Below, one piece after another: positions 53,313-62,664 of a DNA stretch of 64,000 nt (the first letter of the stretch is position 1; each line of letters starts with the position of its first letter). This DNA is from Verrucomicrobiota bacterium. Its GTDB lineage: Bacteria > Verrucomicrobiota > Verrucomicrobiia > CAIQCK01. The stretch lies in NCBI GenBank assembly GCA_016222825.1, contig JACRQF010000007.1, positions 1-64,000 on the forward strand. The letters run 5' to 3'. The translations under genes were made by a program, and so were the position numbers. Under the pieces are notes generated by a model. That model saw only the letters and a program-made list of their open reading frames with translations. It was not told the origin of the DNA and made no database searches.

Positions 53313-54842
53313 GTGAGTATGACGACCATCGCTCCAGACCTCGAACTGTTTGCCACCGCGGTCGTCTCGCGGCTCGGCTTCAACGTGGACAAGCACAACG
53401 CCGAGCAGGTGGACGACGTGTTGCGGCGGCGTCTGGAGCGAACCGGTTGCAAGACGGTGGACAGCTACGTCGGCCGGTTCGACGATCCGGAGTTTGCGCA
53501 ACAGGAGCTGCGCGAGGTCGCCCTGGCGCTCACCGTCCCCGAAACCTATTTCTTCCGGCACACCGAGCAGTTCCAAGCCCTGGCGGAAGCGGTCCTGCCG
53601 GCGTGCCTGAAGGCGCGGGGGTCCGCGCGGCAGTTGAACGTGCTGTCGGCCGCCTGCGCCTCGGGCGAGGAAGCTTACTCGGTGGCCGCCACCATCCTGA
53701 AAGCGCCCGGCTTCCAGGGTTGGGACGTGCGCATCCGGGGCGTTGACGTGAACGCTCACTTGCTGCGGAAAGCCCGCGAAGGCCGCTACTCGGAGTGGTC
53801 GTTGCGGGCCACGAGCGAGCCGGAACGCCGCCGCTACTTCCGCCGCGAGGGCGGCGAGTTCGTTCTCGATGACAAGGTGAAGGCGATGGTGCGTTTCGAG
53901 GAGCGCAATCTTCTGGAGGGCGACGCCTCGTTCTGGCAGGCCGGCCTCTTCGACATTATTTTCTGCCGCAACGTCATGATCTACTTCACCCCGACGGCGA
54001 TGCGGACGTTGATCGCACGGCTCACCCGCGTGCTGACGCCGGGCGGTTTCCTGTTCCTCGGACCTTCTGAGACGTTGCGGGGCATCAGCCACGACTTCCA
54101 CCTGCGGCACACGCACGGCGCGTTTTATTACCAGCACAGGCTGCCGGGCGAACCGCCGTCGCAGGCGGCCGCGATAATGGCGCCCAGCCAACCGACGGCC
54201 GCTTCGCCGCCGGCGCACCCCCCCGACGGCCTGAATTGGGCCTCGGCCATCGCCGACGCGAGCCATCGCATCGCCGCATTGGCGGACCCGTCGCGCGCCA
54301 AGTCACCGCAACCGGCCGCCGGGCCTGTGTTCCCCGCGAAACAAGACATGGACGAAGTCCGCGACCTGCTGCGGCAGGAACGGTTTGAGGATGCGTTGCG
54401 GGCGATTGACGCGCTGCCCGGTGACGCCGCGGCCGATCCGGACGCGCTGATGATTCAGGCGGTGCTGCTGGCCAACCGGGGCGAACTGGACCGGGCCGAG
54501 CAACTCTGCGCGCACTTGCTTGCGACGGACGAACTCCGACCCGGCGCGCATTACCTCATGGCGGTCTGCCGGGAAAAGCGCGGCGATCATCTGTCCGCCG
54601 CCGAGCACGACCAGACGGCGATCTATCTGGACGGCGCGTTTGCGATGCCCCGGCTGCACCTGGGCCTGCTGGCCCGGCGGCTGGGCGATCTGGCGACGGC
54701 GCGCCGGGAACTGGGCGAAGCGCTGGCGTTGCTGGCCCGCGAGGACGCGTCGCGCATCCTGCTCTTCGGCGGCGGCTTCAGCCGCGAGGCCCTGACCCGC
54801 TTTTGCCAGGCGCAGTTGGAGCGGTGTGGAGGCAATCCATGA
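53313..54842 (+). CDS. CheR methyltransferase with C-terminal TPR domain (WspC-like)
   Basis: 509 residues from a GTG at 53313, chosen over the ATG at 53319 because AGGA lies 6 nt before it. SAM-dependent methyltransferase: VPETYFFRHTEQFQALAEAV, LSAACASGEEAYSVAATILK (SAM loop), IFCRNVMIYFTPTAMRTL, GGFLFLGPSETLRGIS. Residues ~345-505 hold TPR-like helices (LLRQERFEDALRAIDALPGD, RGELDRAEQLCAHLLATDEL). A CheR with TPRs is the hallmark of WspC. It methylates glutamates of the adjacent MCP. Overlaps the next cheW. Confidence 0.92.
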   Translation: MSMTTIAPDLELFATAVVSRLGFNVDKHNAEQVDDVLRRRLERTGCKTVDSYVGRFDDPEFAQQELREVALALTVPETYFFRHTEQFQALAEAVLPACLKARGSARQLNVLSAACASGEEAYSVAATILKAPGFQGWDVRIRGVDVNAHLLRKAREGRYSEWSLRATSEPERRRYFRREGGEFVLDDKVKAMVRFEERNLLEGDASFWQAGLFDIIFCRNVMIYFTPTAMRTLIARLTRVLTPGGFLFLGPSETLRGISHDFHLRHTHGAFYYQHRLPGEPPSQAAAIMAPSQPTAASPPAHPPDGLNWASAIADASHRIAALADPSRAKSPQPAAGPVFPAKQDMDEVRDLLRQERFEDALRAIDALPGDAAADPDALMIQAVLLANRGELDRAEQLCAHLLATDELRPGAHYLMAVCREKRGDHLSAAEHDQTAIYLDGAFAMPRLHLGLLARRLGDLATARRELGEALALLAREDASRILLFGGGFSREALTRFCQAQLERCGGNP

Positions 54843-55393
54843 CGAACAACCGCGACTTTGACCAACGTCTGCTGGAACTCCGAAAGAGTTTCGACGAGTC
54901 CTTCGCCGCGCCGCCGGTAGAACCAGCGCACGACTTGATCGAGTTCGCGCTGATCGTGGCCGGCGGCCAACGGTATGCGATCCGGATTCGCGAACTGGCG
55001 GGGCTGGAGGTCAACCGCAAGATCGCGCCGGTGCCGGCGGCCATGCGCGGGTTGCTGGGACTGAGCGCGGTGCAGGGACAACTGGTGCCAGTGTTCGACC
55101 TCGCGGCGCTTCTCGGAGCTGGCGCGCGGGCTTCAACGCCGCGGTGGATGGCGCTGCATCGCGGCAAGGAACTGGTCGGTCTGGCCTTCGATGAGTTCGA
55201 AGGATCGCGCCGTGTGGCGGCGCAGGCCGTCCATGAGCTGGCGTCGGCCCCGGAACAGGCGCGCATGAGCCGGCAGGCCATCCGGGTGGATTCGGCCCTC
55301 ATTCACGTGCTGGAAATTTCATCGCTGGCCGCGGCGATTGCGCCTGGCGAAAAAGAGCGGACGGAACGACAGAGTGAATCTGGAAAGGAATAG
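54839..55393 (+). CDS. CheW-like adaptor protein (WspD-like)
   Basis: 184 residues from the ATG at 54839, overlapping the cheR stop. A charged N-terminal extension ([20 protein letters not shown]) precedes the CheW core: [40 protein letters not shown] and [20 protein letters not shown]. WspD proteins carry a similar N-terminal extension. Probably links the MCP and CheA. Confidence 0.88.
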   Translation: MTNNRDFDQRLLELRKSFDESFAAPPVEPAHDLIEFALIVAGGQRYAIRIRELAGLEVNRKIAPVPAAMRGLLGLSAVQGQLVPVFDLAALLGAGARASTPRWMALHRGKELVGLAFDEFEGSRRVAAQAVHELASAPEQARMSRQAIRVDSALIHVLEISSLAAAIAPGEKERTERQSESGKE

Positions 55394-55397
55394 CAAC

Positions 55398-56870
55398 ATG
55401 CAAAAGACATGGACATTCGGACGAAAACTGGGAGTCGGACTGGCGGCTATGGCGGTGCTCACGCTGGTGCTGAGCGTGGTGGCCGTCTATGCGCTGCGTT
55501 ACGTCATCCAAGCCAAGGATCAGGTGATCGTAACCAACGCGCGGATTCTGGCCGAAGCCTACCGGCTGGAAGGCACGGCTTACGAGCGCATGGGCACAGT
55601 CCGCGCCTACCTGCTGACCGGCGACGAGGTGCATCGGGAGACGGTCCGGCAACTGCGACAGACGTTTTTCGACCGGTTGGGCCAAATCCGCGAGTTGGTA
55701 AGCACTCAGGTGGAGCGCAAGGAGTTGGAGGAAATCGGGCAAGCCGCGACCACGCAGTTTGACGCGGGCGACAGCGTGGTGGCCATGCGTCAGTCGGCGG
55801 AGAAGCTGCAAGAGATGGGCAAGGCATTTCAAGAGAAGGTCATCCCGCTCAACATCGTCCTGAGAGGGCACTTGGCGGACCTCATCAAACATGAACAGGA
55901 CAACCTGGAGACTGCCAAGAAGCATGCGTCCGACGCGGCGAACACGGCGATTGGCGTGGTCATCATCGTCGCCGCAGCCAGCGTCATCGTGGCCGGTTTG
56001 TTGGCGTTCTTCCTGACGCGCCTGCTGAGCCGCCAGATTGGCTCGGCCGTCAACCACATCCAGAATTCCTCCAGCGAGTTGCAGGCGGCGGCCAACCAGC
56101 AAACCGCCGCAGCCAAGGAACAAGTCGCCTCCATGACGGAAATCTCGACGACCATCAAGGAGTTGTTGGCCACGGCCAAGCAGATTGCCGAAAGCGCGCA
56201 GGGCGTGGCCCGCATCGCCGACAACACCACCTCGGCGGCCAGAAAAGGCGACGAAACCGTCGGCCGGGCGCAGGGCGAGATCGCTACCATTCGCAAGCAG
56301 GTGGACACCGTGGTCGAGCACATGCTGGACCTGGGCAGGAAGTCCCAGCAGATCGGCGGCATCCTGGAAATCATCAACGAACTGGCCGAGCAGACCAACA
56401 TCCTGGCGATCAACGCCACCATCGAAGCCGCCGGGGCCGGCGAGGCCGGCAAGCGGTTCTCCGTGGTCGCCGATGAAATCCGCAAACTGGCCGACCGCGT
56501 CGGCGGCTCGACCAAGGAGATTCGCGGTTTGATCGAGCAAATCCGCTCCGCCGTCAACGCGGCGGTGATGGCCACCGAAAGCGGCTCCAAGGCCGTGGAC
56601 GCCGGCTCGAAACAGTTCAGCGAAGTCACGGCGGTGTTCCGCCAGATCAGCGAGCTGCTGCGGACGACGACCGAGGCCGCGCGGGAGATCGAGTTGAGCA
56701 CCAAACAGCAAAGCTCCGCCGTCGAGCAAACCAACGTGGCGGTGGCCAACGTCGCCCAGACCTCCCGCGAGGCGGAGGCCAGTTCCGGCCAGGTCCTCCA
56801 GACCGTCGGGGAACTGACCACCCTCTCCCGCGACCTGGGCCGGCTGATTCAGAGCAACGGTCAAGCGTGA
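55398..56870 (+). CDS. Methyl-accepting chemotaxis protein (WspA-like)
   Basis: 490 residues from the ATG at 55398, with AAGGA before it. TM1 ([20 protein letters not shown]), a ~150-residue periplasmic helical region of CHASE3/4HB type ([20 protein letters not shown]), TM2 ([20 protein letters not shown]), then directly the signalling coiled coil. The hairpin tip matches the family: [40 protein letters not shown]. No clear HAMP domain follows TM2, which is unusual. It sits after, rather than before, the CheW/CheR genes. Confidence 0.92.
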   Translation: MQKTWTFGRKLGVGLAAMAVLTLVLSVVAVYALRYVIQAKDQVIVTNARILAEAYRLEGTAYERMGTVRAYLLTGDEVHRETVRQLRQTFFDRLGQIRELVSTQVERKELEEIGQAATTQFDAGDSVVAMRQSAEKLQEMGKAFQEKVIPLNIVLRGHLADLIKHEQDNLETAKKHASDAANTAIGVVIIVAAASVIVAGLLAFFLTRLLSRQIGSAVNHIQNSSSELQAAANQQTAAAKEQVASMTEISTTIKELLATAKQIAESAQGVARIADNTTSAARKGDETVGRAQGEIATIRKQVDTVVEHMLDLGRKSQQIGGILEIINELAEQTNILAINATIEAAGAGEAGKRFSVVADEIRKLADRVGGSTKEIRGLIEQIRSAVNAAVMATESGSKAVDAGSKQFSEVTAVFRQISELLRTTTEAAREIELSTKQQSSAVEQTNVAVANVAQTSREAEASSGQVLQTVGELTTLSRDLGRLIQSNGQA

Positions 56871-56918
56871 CTCATGAGATTGGCAAGCACACTGAAATGA
56901 AATCGCCGAGCAATCCTG

Positions 56919-57031
56919 TAGCGCAGGTTTCCAACCTGCTGTGTCGCCGACTTCCAGTCGGCAGGGCGCCGGCATTTCGCAGCGCCCGCGGATTGGAAAT
57001 CCGCGACACAGCAGACTGGAATTCTGCGCTA
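56919..57031. repeat. REP-like element, family B (copy 4, inverted)
   Basis: Same four-hairpin element as at 48 and 53 kb but in the opposite orientation: GCAGGTTTCCAACCTGC, GCCGACTTCCAGTCGGC, GCGGATTGGAAATCCGC, GCAGACTGGAATTCTGC. It directly abuts the RAYT gene and supplies its TAG stop at 57029-57031. Confidence 0.88.
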
Positions 57032-57763
57032 CGACGGCGTCGCGCGTGTTGGCCCGTCTCCGGGCCACGCACTGCCCCATTGCCAGTCTTCAGGACGAGC
57101 GCACAAGCGGGCCGTCACAGGGTTGTGTCGGATATACCGCGCAATGCTTGCGCGTTCCTCGTCGTTCCGAACCCAATGATCGAACGACTCCGGTTGCCAG
57201 AAGCGTCCTTCCTGAAGACCCAGAAGCCGCTTCGCGCGCAGCGATGTGAACTGCTTCCAGCTCTTGGCCGTGTGTCCGACCAGATAATTCGGCATCGGCC
57301 AGAACAGGACGTGAACATGGTTGGGCATCACGACCCACTCGCGCAACAGGTAACGCTGTTCGTGAAAGAACTTCAGCGCGCCCGCCACCAACTCGGCGAT
57401 GTCCGGCCGTCGCAAATGACACGCGCCCGCGCCTTGGTCCATGTAGCGTTCCACCTTTCTGCGAAAATCGCGCTGGATGTATTCCTCGCTGTCGGTGCAG
57501 GGCTGCCCCAGCCGTTTGGCCGCCTGCAAAACCTGCAGGCGTTCGGCGCGTTCGGCTTCATATCGCAACAAAACCTCTTTGGGCAGTGCGTCGGCCAACC
57601 GGAAAGTGACAAAGTATTCCGCCCCTTCGCGTTTTACGTGTGGGAGGTAACCGCGCGAATGAACTCCGCTGCGCAACGGGTTTGCGGTGGCGTCCTTGAT
57701 GCCCGTGGCCCGCAATTCGTGCCGCACGCGGTTGAGACCGGCGTTCTCGGTGTCTGCAGGCAT
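57029..57763 (-). CDS. REP-associated tyrosine transposase (RAYT)
   Basis: 244 residues. Y1_Tnp/HUH single-stranded DNA transposase: YFVTFRLADALPKEVLLRYE, HUH motif VVMPNHVHVLFWPMPNYL, KSWKQFTSLRAKRLLGLQEG, WQPESFDHWVRNDEERASIA and RYIRHNPVTARLC with candidate catalytic Tyr residues. RAYTs mobilise REP palindromes. Here the gene is flanked on both sides by family B elements (56919-57031 and 57807-57919), the classic REP-RAYT arrangement, and lies within the chemosensory operon on the opposite strand. Confidence 0.92.
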   Translation of the reverse strand: MPADTENAGLNRVRHELRATGIKDATANPLRSGVHSRGYLPHVKREGAEYFVTFRLADALPKEVLLRYEAERAERLQVLQAAKRLGQPCTDSEEYIQRDFRRKVERYMDQGAGACHLRRPDIAELVAGALKFFHEQRYLLREWVVMPNHVHVLFWPMPNYLVGHTAKSWKQFTSLRAKRLLGLQEGRFWQPESFDHWVRNDEERASIARYIRHNPVTARLCARPEDWQWGSAWPGDGPTRATPS

Positions 57764-57806
57764 GGCGCGAGGCTACGCGATGCGTGGTTCGGTCGCAACA
57801 CCGTTA

Positions 57807-57919
57807 TAGCGCAGGTTTCCAACCTGCCGTGTCGCCGACTTCCAGTCGGCAGGGCGTTGGCGGCTCGCAGCGATTGCGGATTGGAAATCCGCGATACAGC
57901 AGACTGGAAGTCTGCGCTA
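57807..57919. repeat. REP-like element, family B (copy 5, inverted)
   Basis: Four hairpins again: GCAGGTTTCCAACCTGC, GCCGACTTCCAGTCGGC, GCGGATTGGAAATCCGC, GCAGACTGGAAGTCTGC. Same orientation as copy 4, so the RAYT lies between two direct copies. It ends 46 bp before the cheA start. Confidence 0.88.
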
Positions 57920-57965
57920 CTCCGACTGCGCCCGGTTGCAGGCTGGTTGAAACTATTCGGCTGAG

Positions 57966-59954
57966 ATGAAGGACGACCCTTACAAGTATTTCCGCACCGA
58001 GGCCCGCGAGTTGATCGAAGGGCTGACGCAGGGCGTGCTCGACATCGAGAAAGGGCACGCGGCGGCCGAAGTGGTTTCGCGGCTGCTGCGCTACGCGCAC
58101 ACGCTCAAGGGCGCGGCCCGCATTGTCAAACAGACGGCAATCTCCGAACTGAGCCACTCGATTGAGGAGGTGCTGGCCGCGCTTCGCGACAAGCCGCAGA
58201 ATCGTCCTGCGGACGCCGTCCGCCAACTGCTGGCTTCGATTGACGGGATCACTTCGGAGTTGGCGCGGTTGGGACAATCCGCGCTCGCTGCATCGCCGCA
58301 GCCCGCCCCCCGCGTCGCCGCCGACGCGGGTGATGAGCAGTTGGAAACAATCCGCGTTGACATGAAAGACATGGATGCGCTGCTGCGGACCGTGTCGGAA
58401 CTCCGCGTGCAGATGGCCGGGCTGTCGCGTCTCGCGCCGGAGCTTGGCCGGGCCGCGCGACAGGCGGGCGACAATCAAGGCTTGGAGAACACGCTGAGGG
58501 ATGTGCATCGGAACGTCTCCGCGGCGCTGGACCGCTCGGACCGCGAAATCGAGAGCTTGTGCGAGCAAGCCGAGGCGATGCGGCTGGTGCCGGCGAACTC
58601 CGTCTTCGGCGTGCTGGAGCGGACCGCGCGCGACGCGGCCGACGCCACCGGCAAGCGTGTCGCCTTCGAGGCCGGCGGCGGCGAGACGCGGCTGGATGCG
58701 CGCGGTCTGCGGCTGCTGCGCAACGCGCTCATTCACCTGGTGCGCAACGCGGTTTCGCACGGCATCGAATCGCCCGCCGAGCGCGCCGCAGCCGGCAAGC
58801 CCGCCGCGGGCCGTGTGCAGATTCGCGTGGAGCGCCGCGGCGACCGCGCCGTGTTTGCCTGCGAAGACGACGGCCGGGGCGTGGACGTGGAGCGCGTGCG
58901 GCAGGTGATCGTCGAACGCAAGCTGGCGACGCCCTCGGAAGCGCTCGAACTCACACCCGCGACGGCGGTCGCGTTGTTGTTGCGCGGCGGGATCACCACC
59001 ACGCGAAGCGTCTCGCAACTGTCCGGACGCGGTGTCGGGCTGGAAGTCGCTCGTGCGGCGGTCGCGGCAGTTAACGGCTCCGTGATGGGGACGACCTCGC
59101 CCGGCAAGGGCACGCGCATCGAGATGTCCGTGCCGGTCATGGTGGAGTCGCAGGAAGTCCTGCACGTCCAGGCCGGCAGCACGGTGGCCTCGGTTCCGCT
59201 TCAGGCCGTAAGTCAAACCGTGCGGCTGACGCCGGCCGAGATCGCCGTTTCGCCCGAAGGCCAAACCATCGTCTGCAACGGTCGCGCGGTCCGATACGCG
59301 CCGCTGGCACGATTCCTCAAGAACGGCCAGGCTCACGGGCCGGGCGGCCTGTCGGCACTGGTCATCGAGTCGCCGACTGGCCTGGCGGCGCTCGGCGTGG
59401 ATCACATCCTCGACCGTGAACGTGTTGTGATTCGCGCGCTGCCGCAGATTCTCGGCCCGATCCCGACGATCAGCGGGGCGTTTCTGGACAGCGACGGCAG
59501 CCCGCAACTGGTCCTCAATCCCGACGGGCTGGTCCAGGCCATCGGCGCGATTTCGGGCATGGAGGAGCAGGCCGCCCCTGAGCGCCCGCGTTTGCTGGTG
59601 ATTGACGATTCGCTGACCACGCGGATGCTCGAACAAGCCATCCTCGAAACGGCCGGCTACGAAGTGGACACCGCCTCCTCCGGCGAGGAAGCCCTGGAGA
59701 AGGCCCGCCAGCGCCGCTACGGTGTGTTCATCGTGGACGTGGAGATGCCGGGCATGGACGGCTTCCAATTCATCCAAGCCGCCAGCGCCGTGCCGGAACT
59801 GAGCGCCGTCCCCTCCATCGTGGTCACGTCGCGCTCCGCCGCCGAGGACCGGGCCAGGGGCGCCGCCGTCGGGGCCAAGGCGTTCATCGTGAAGAGCGAG
59901 TTTGACGAGGCGCTGCTGCTGAAAACCATCCGGGAACTGGTGGGCGAACCATGA
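57966..59954 (+). CDS. CheA-type histidine kinase with C-terminal receiver (WspE-like)
   Basis: 662 residues. P1 Hpt domain with phospho-His in RLLRYAHTLKGAARIVKQTA (His ~45), no obvious P2, P3/P4 with ALIHLVRNAVSHGIESPAER, ACEDDGRGVDVERV and SQLSGRGVGLEVARAAVA, a CheW-like domain (SVPLQAVSQTVRLTPAEIA), and a REC domain at residues ~540-660 (LLVIDDSLTTRMLEQAILET, phospho-Asp in FIVDVEMPGMDGFQFI). The CheA-REC hybrid is typical of WspE and other alternative-function systems. Its stop overlaps the cheB start. Confidence 0.93.
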   Translation: MKDDPYKYFRTEARELIEGLTQGVLDIEKGHAAAEVVSRLLRYAHTLKGAARIVKQTAISELSHSIEEVLAALRDKPQNRPADAVRQLLASIDGITSELARLGQSALAASPQPAPRVAADAGDEQLETIRVDMKDMDALLRTVSELRVQMAGLSRLAPELGRAARQAGDNQGLENTLRDVHRNVSAALDRSDREIESLCEQAEAMRLVPANSVFGVLERTARDAADATGKRVAFEAGGGETRLDARGLRLLRNALIHLVRNAVSHGIESPAERAAAGKPAAGRVQIRVERRGDRAVFACEDDGRGVDVERVRQVIVERKLATPSEALELTPATAVALLLRGGITTTRSVSQLSGRGVGLEVARAAVAAVNGSVMGTTSPGKGTRIEMSVPVMVESQEVLHVQAGSTVASVPLQAVSQTVRLTPAEIAVSPEGQTIVCNGRAVRYAPLARFLKNGQAHGPGGLSALVIESPTGLAALGVDHILDRERVVIRALPQILGPIPTISGAFLDSDGSPQLVLNPDGLVQAIGAISGMEEQAAPERPRLLVIDDSLTTRMLEQAILETAGYEVDTASSGEEALEKARQRRYGVFIVDVEMPGMDGFQFIQAASAVPELSAVPSIVVTSRSAAEDRARGAAVGAKAFIVKSEFDEALLLKTIRELVGEP

Positions 59955-61015
59955 TGAAACTGCGCGTGCTTGTGGTGGAAGATTCGTTGACGATACGCAA
60001 GTATCTGGTGGACGCCCTCGCCGCCGACCCGGAGATCGAGGTCGTCGCGGAGGCCGAGGACGGCCAGCGCGCCATCGAGCTGTGCGAGACACTCCGGCCC
60101 GACGTGGTTTCGATGGACATGATGTTGCCGGTGATGGACGGGCTGGCCGCCACCGAGCACATCATGGCGTATTGCCCGACGCCGATCCTGATCGTTTCGG
60201 CCTCCTTCAACCGCGGCGAAGTTTTCAAAACCTACGACGCCCTCAGCGCCGGCGCGGTGGACGCGCTGGAGAAGCCGACATCAACCGAACCCGCCATCCA
60301 GTGGGAGCAGAACTACCGGCAGACGCTCAAGACCGTCGCGCGCATCAAGGTCATCACCCATCCGCGCGCGCGAATGGCCCGCCGCCAATGGCCCACGCCA
60401 TTTAAATCAGCCGCCGGCCAGTTCCGCTGTGTCGCCATCGGCGCTTCCACGGGCGGCCCCAGCGCAGTGGTCAGCATCCTGAAGTCCCTGCCGGCCGACT
60501 TCCCGCTGCCGATCCTGCTGGTCATCCACATCGGTCCCGGCTTCGGCATGGCGCTGACCGACTGGCTGAACACGGTCTCCCCGATCCGGGTCCGCAACGC
60601 CGCCGATGGCGAGTTGCTGCCGCCGCCGGGCGTGCCGGGCGTCATCAGCGTCGCGCCCGACCGTCATCTCGTCGTGCGCGACGGCCGCCTCCGGGCGACC
60701 TACGACCCGGAGCGGCATTTCTGCCGGCCATCGGTGGACGTGCTGTTCGAGTCGCTGGCGCGCGAGATGGGCGGCTCGGTCATTGCGTGCCTGTTGACCG
60801 GCATGGGCAAGGACGGCGCCGAAGGCCTGTCGGCCATCCGGCGGGCCGGTGGGATGACTATCGCACAAGATGAAGAGAGCTGCGTGGTGTTCGGCATGCC
60901 GCGCGAGGCGGTCCGGCTGAACGCCGCGCGCCAGGTGCTCGGCCTGGAGGAGATCGCGCCCGCGCTGCTGCAACTGGCCCGGCCGCAGCCGACGCCGCAA
61001 CGGATCACACCATGA
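59951..61015 (+). CDS. cheB: CheB-type protein-glutamate methylesterase (WspF-like)
   Basis: 354 residues. N-terminal REC (VLVVEDSLTIRKYLVDALAA, Asp in VVSMDMMLPVMDGLAATEHI), linker, then the methylesterase: catalytic Ser in AIGASTGGPSAVVSILKS, His in ILLVIHIGPGFGMAL, and Asp in LTGMGKDGAEGLSAIRRAGG. It demethylates and deamidates receptor glutamates after phosphorylation by CheA. Overlaps cheA and the next gene by ATGA-type junctions. Confidence 0.94.
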   Translation: MMKLRVLVVEDSLTIRKYLVDALAADPEIEVVAEAEDGQRAIELCETLRPDVVSMDMMLPVMDGLAATEHIMAYCPTPILIVSASFNRGEVFKTYDALSAGAVDALEKPTSTEPAIQWEQNYRQTLKTVARIKVITHPRARMARRQWPTPFKSAAGQFRCVAIGASTGGPSAVVSILKSLPADFPLPILLVIHIGPGFGMALTDWLNTVSPIRVRNAADGELLPPPGVPGVISVAPDRHLVVRDGRLRATYDPERHFCRPSVDVLFESLAREMGGSVIACLLTGMGKDGAEGLSAIRRAGGMTIAQDEESCVVFGMPREAVRLNAARQVLGLEEIAPALLQLARPQPTPQRITP

Positions 61016-62484
61016 AACACGCCCTGATCATCACCGGCAGCCTGACGGTCCGCATGGACCTCGACGCCGCCTTCCGTGACGCCGGCTGGACGACCGTGTT
61101 GTGCGCCACCGCCACCGCCGCCCGTGATGCCCTGCGGCAGGCAAACTTCGGCGCCGCCGTGCTGGATGTCCTGTTGCCCGACGCCGACGGCATTGACCTG
61201 CTTCGCGAACTGAAGGGCGATCCGGCCACCGGCGGCGTTCCCGTCATCCTGCTATCGTCGCTCGCGGAGGTGGCCGACCGTGTTCGCCGACTGCCGGCCG
61301 GGGCTGACGATTACATGGAGAAACCTTACGACCGGGCCGATTTGGTTTCGCGCGCGCAACGGCTGGCAGACCGCGGGCAGACGCCGTCCGCGGATCGTTC
61401 CACGCCGCTCATCCTTGCCGTGGACGACAGCCCGACGTATCGGCACGAACTCGCCACGCTGCTCGAACAGGCCGGCTACGCCGTGATCCTGGCCGAATCC
61501 GGCGGGCAGGCGTTGAACATCTTGCGTGACCGGGCGCCGGACTGCATCCTCATGGACATGCTGATGCCGGGCATGACCGGCCAGCAAGCCTGCCGGCGCA
61601 TCAAGGAATCTCCGCAATGGCATTCCATTCCGGTGATCATGTTGACCGGCCGCGAGGACCGCGACGCGCTGATCGAGAGCTTCGAGGCCGGCGCGGACGA
61701 CTACGTCAGCAAATCGAGCGACTTCCAAATCCTCCGCGCGCGGCTCCAGGCCCAGTTGCGCCACCGCCAAGCCGAGCGGCAGGCGGAGCGAACCCTCGCG
61801 GAGTTGCACCGCAAGGAGGTCGAGGTCGCCGAGGTCCGCGCGACCGAGGAAGCGACCAAAGCCTCGCTGGCGGAGAAGGAAGTGCTGCTGAAGGAAATCC
61901 ATCACCGCGTGAAGAACAACATGCAGGTGCTCTCCAGCCTTGTGAGCCTGCAAGCCGACACGCTGCACGACCCGGCGCTGGCCGCGGCCTTCGCCGACGT
62001 GCGCGACCGCGTCCGCTCGATGGCGTTGGTGCATGAGAAGCTCTACCAATCCGACAACATGGCGGCGCTGGATTTTGCCGCCTACGCCGAGAGCCTGCTG
62101 CAATACCTCTGGCGCGCGCACGCCCCGAAGGTGGCGGTGGACCTGAAGCTGGCGCTGGAGCCGGTGTCGCTGACGGTGGAGTCGGCCGTGCCGTGCGGGT
62201 TGATTCTGAACGAACTGGCCGCCAACGCCCTCAAGCACGCCTTCCGCGGCCGTTCCGGGGGTGTGGTCACCGTGGCGACGCGTGCCGAGCCGGACGGCCG
62301 TGTGAACCTGCGGGTGAGCGACAACGGCGTCGGTTTGCCGGCGGGCTTCGATTGGCAGCAAACGAAGTCGCTCGGCCTGCGGCTGGTGCAGATGCTGGTG
62401 AGGCAGTTGGGCGGCACGGTGGACGCGCGGACGAGCGCCGCCGGGACCGAGTTTGAGGTCGTGTTTCCAGGAGGGAAGAGATGA
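61012..62484 (+). CDS. Hybrid protein: two receiver domains plus HisKA_2 histidine kinase
   Basis: 490 residues. REC1 (LIITGSLTVRMDLDAAFRDA, Asp in FGAAVLDVLLPDADGIDLL) and REC2 (LILAVDDSPTYRHELATLLE, Asp in DCILMDMLMPGMTGQQACR, KSSDFQILRARL) are followed by a short coiled coil, then HisKA_2 (KEIHHRVKNNMQVLSSLVSL) and HATPase (GLILNELAANALKHAF, VSDNGVGLPAGFDW). The first residue of REC1's acidic pocket is degenerate. It occupies the position of the WspR output in Wsp operons, but has a kinase instead of GGDEF. Its kinase core is nearly identical to that of the 49191-52508 protein. Confidence 0.9.
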   Translation: MKHALIITGSLTVRMDLDAAFRDAGWTTVLCATATAARDALRQANFGAAVLDVLLPDADGIDLLRELKGDPATGGVPVILLSSLAEVADRVRRLPAGADDYMEKPYDRADLVSRAQRLADRGQTPSADRSTPLILAVDDSPTYRHELATLLEQAGYAVILAESGGQALNILRDRAPDCILMDMLMPGMTGQQACRRIKESPQWHSIPVIMLTGREDRDALIESFEAGADDYVSKSSDFQILRARLQAQLRHRQAERQAERTLAELHRKEVEVAEVRATEEATKASLAEKEVLLKEIHHRVKNNMQVLSSLVSLQADTLHDPALAAAFADVRDRVRSMALVHEKLYQSDNMAALDFAAYAESLLQYLWRAHAPKVAVDLKLALEPVSLTVESAVPCGLILNELAANALKHAFRGRSGGVVTVATRAEPDGRVNLRVSDNGVGLPAGFDWQQTKSLGLRLVQMLVRQLGGTVDARTSAAGTEFEVVFPGGKR

Positions 62485-62498
62485 ATAAGGTAGTCCTT

Positions 62499-62566
62499 TG
62501 GCAAAATCATTTGGGGCAAGATCATGGGGAACACCAACATGATTTTGTCCCCCATGATTTTGCCCT
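62499..62566. repeat. Nested palindromic sequence between signalling genes
   Basis: GGCAAAATCAT (62500-62510) is mirrored by ATGATTTTGCC (62554-62564), with an inner pair GGGGCAAGATCATG and CATGATTTTGTCCCC. It could form a large hairpin in the transcript downstream of the kinase gene. Short repeat units CAAAATCAT recur inside. No T-run follows, so it is not a clear terminator. Confidence 0.7.
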
Positions 62567-62664
62567 TCCCAATCCTCTGCCACGCAACCCCGCGCTGGCG
62601 CTGGGACGGAATTTGTGTTTCACTTCAGCCGTGGCCGTGCCGGGGGCCAAGAGAAAAAGACATC

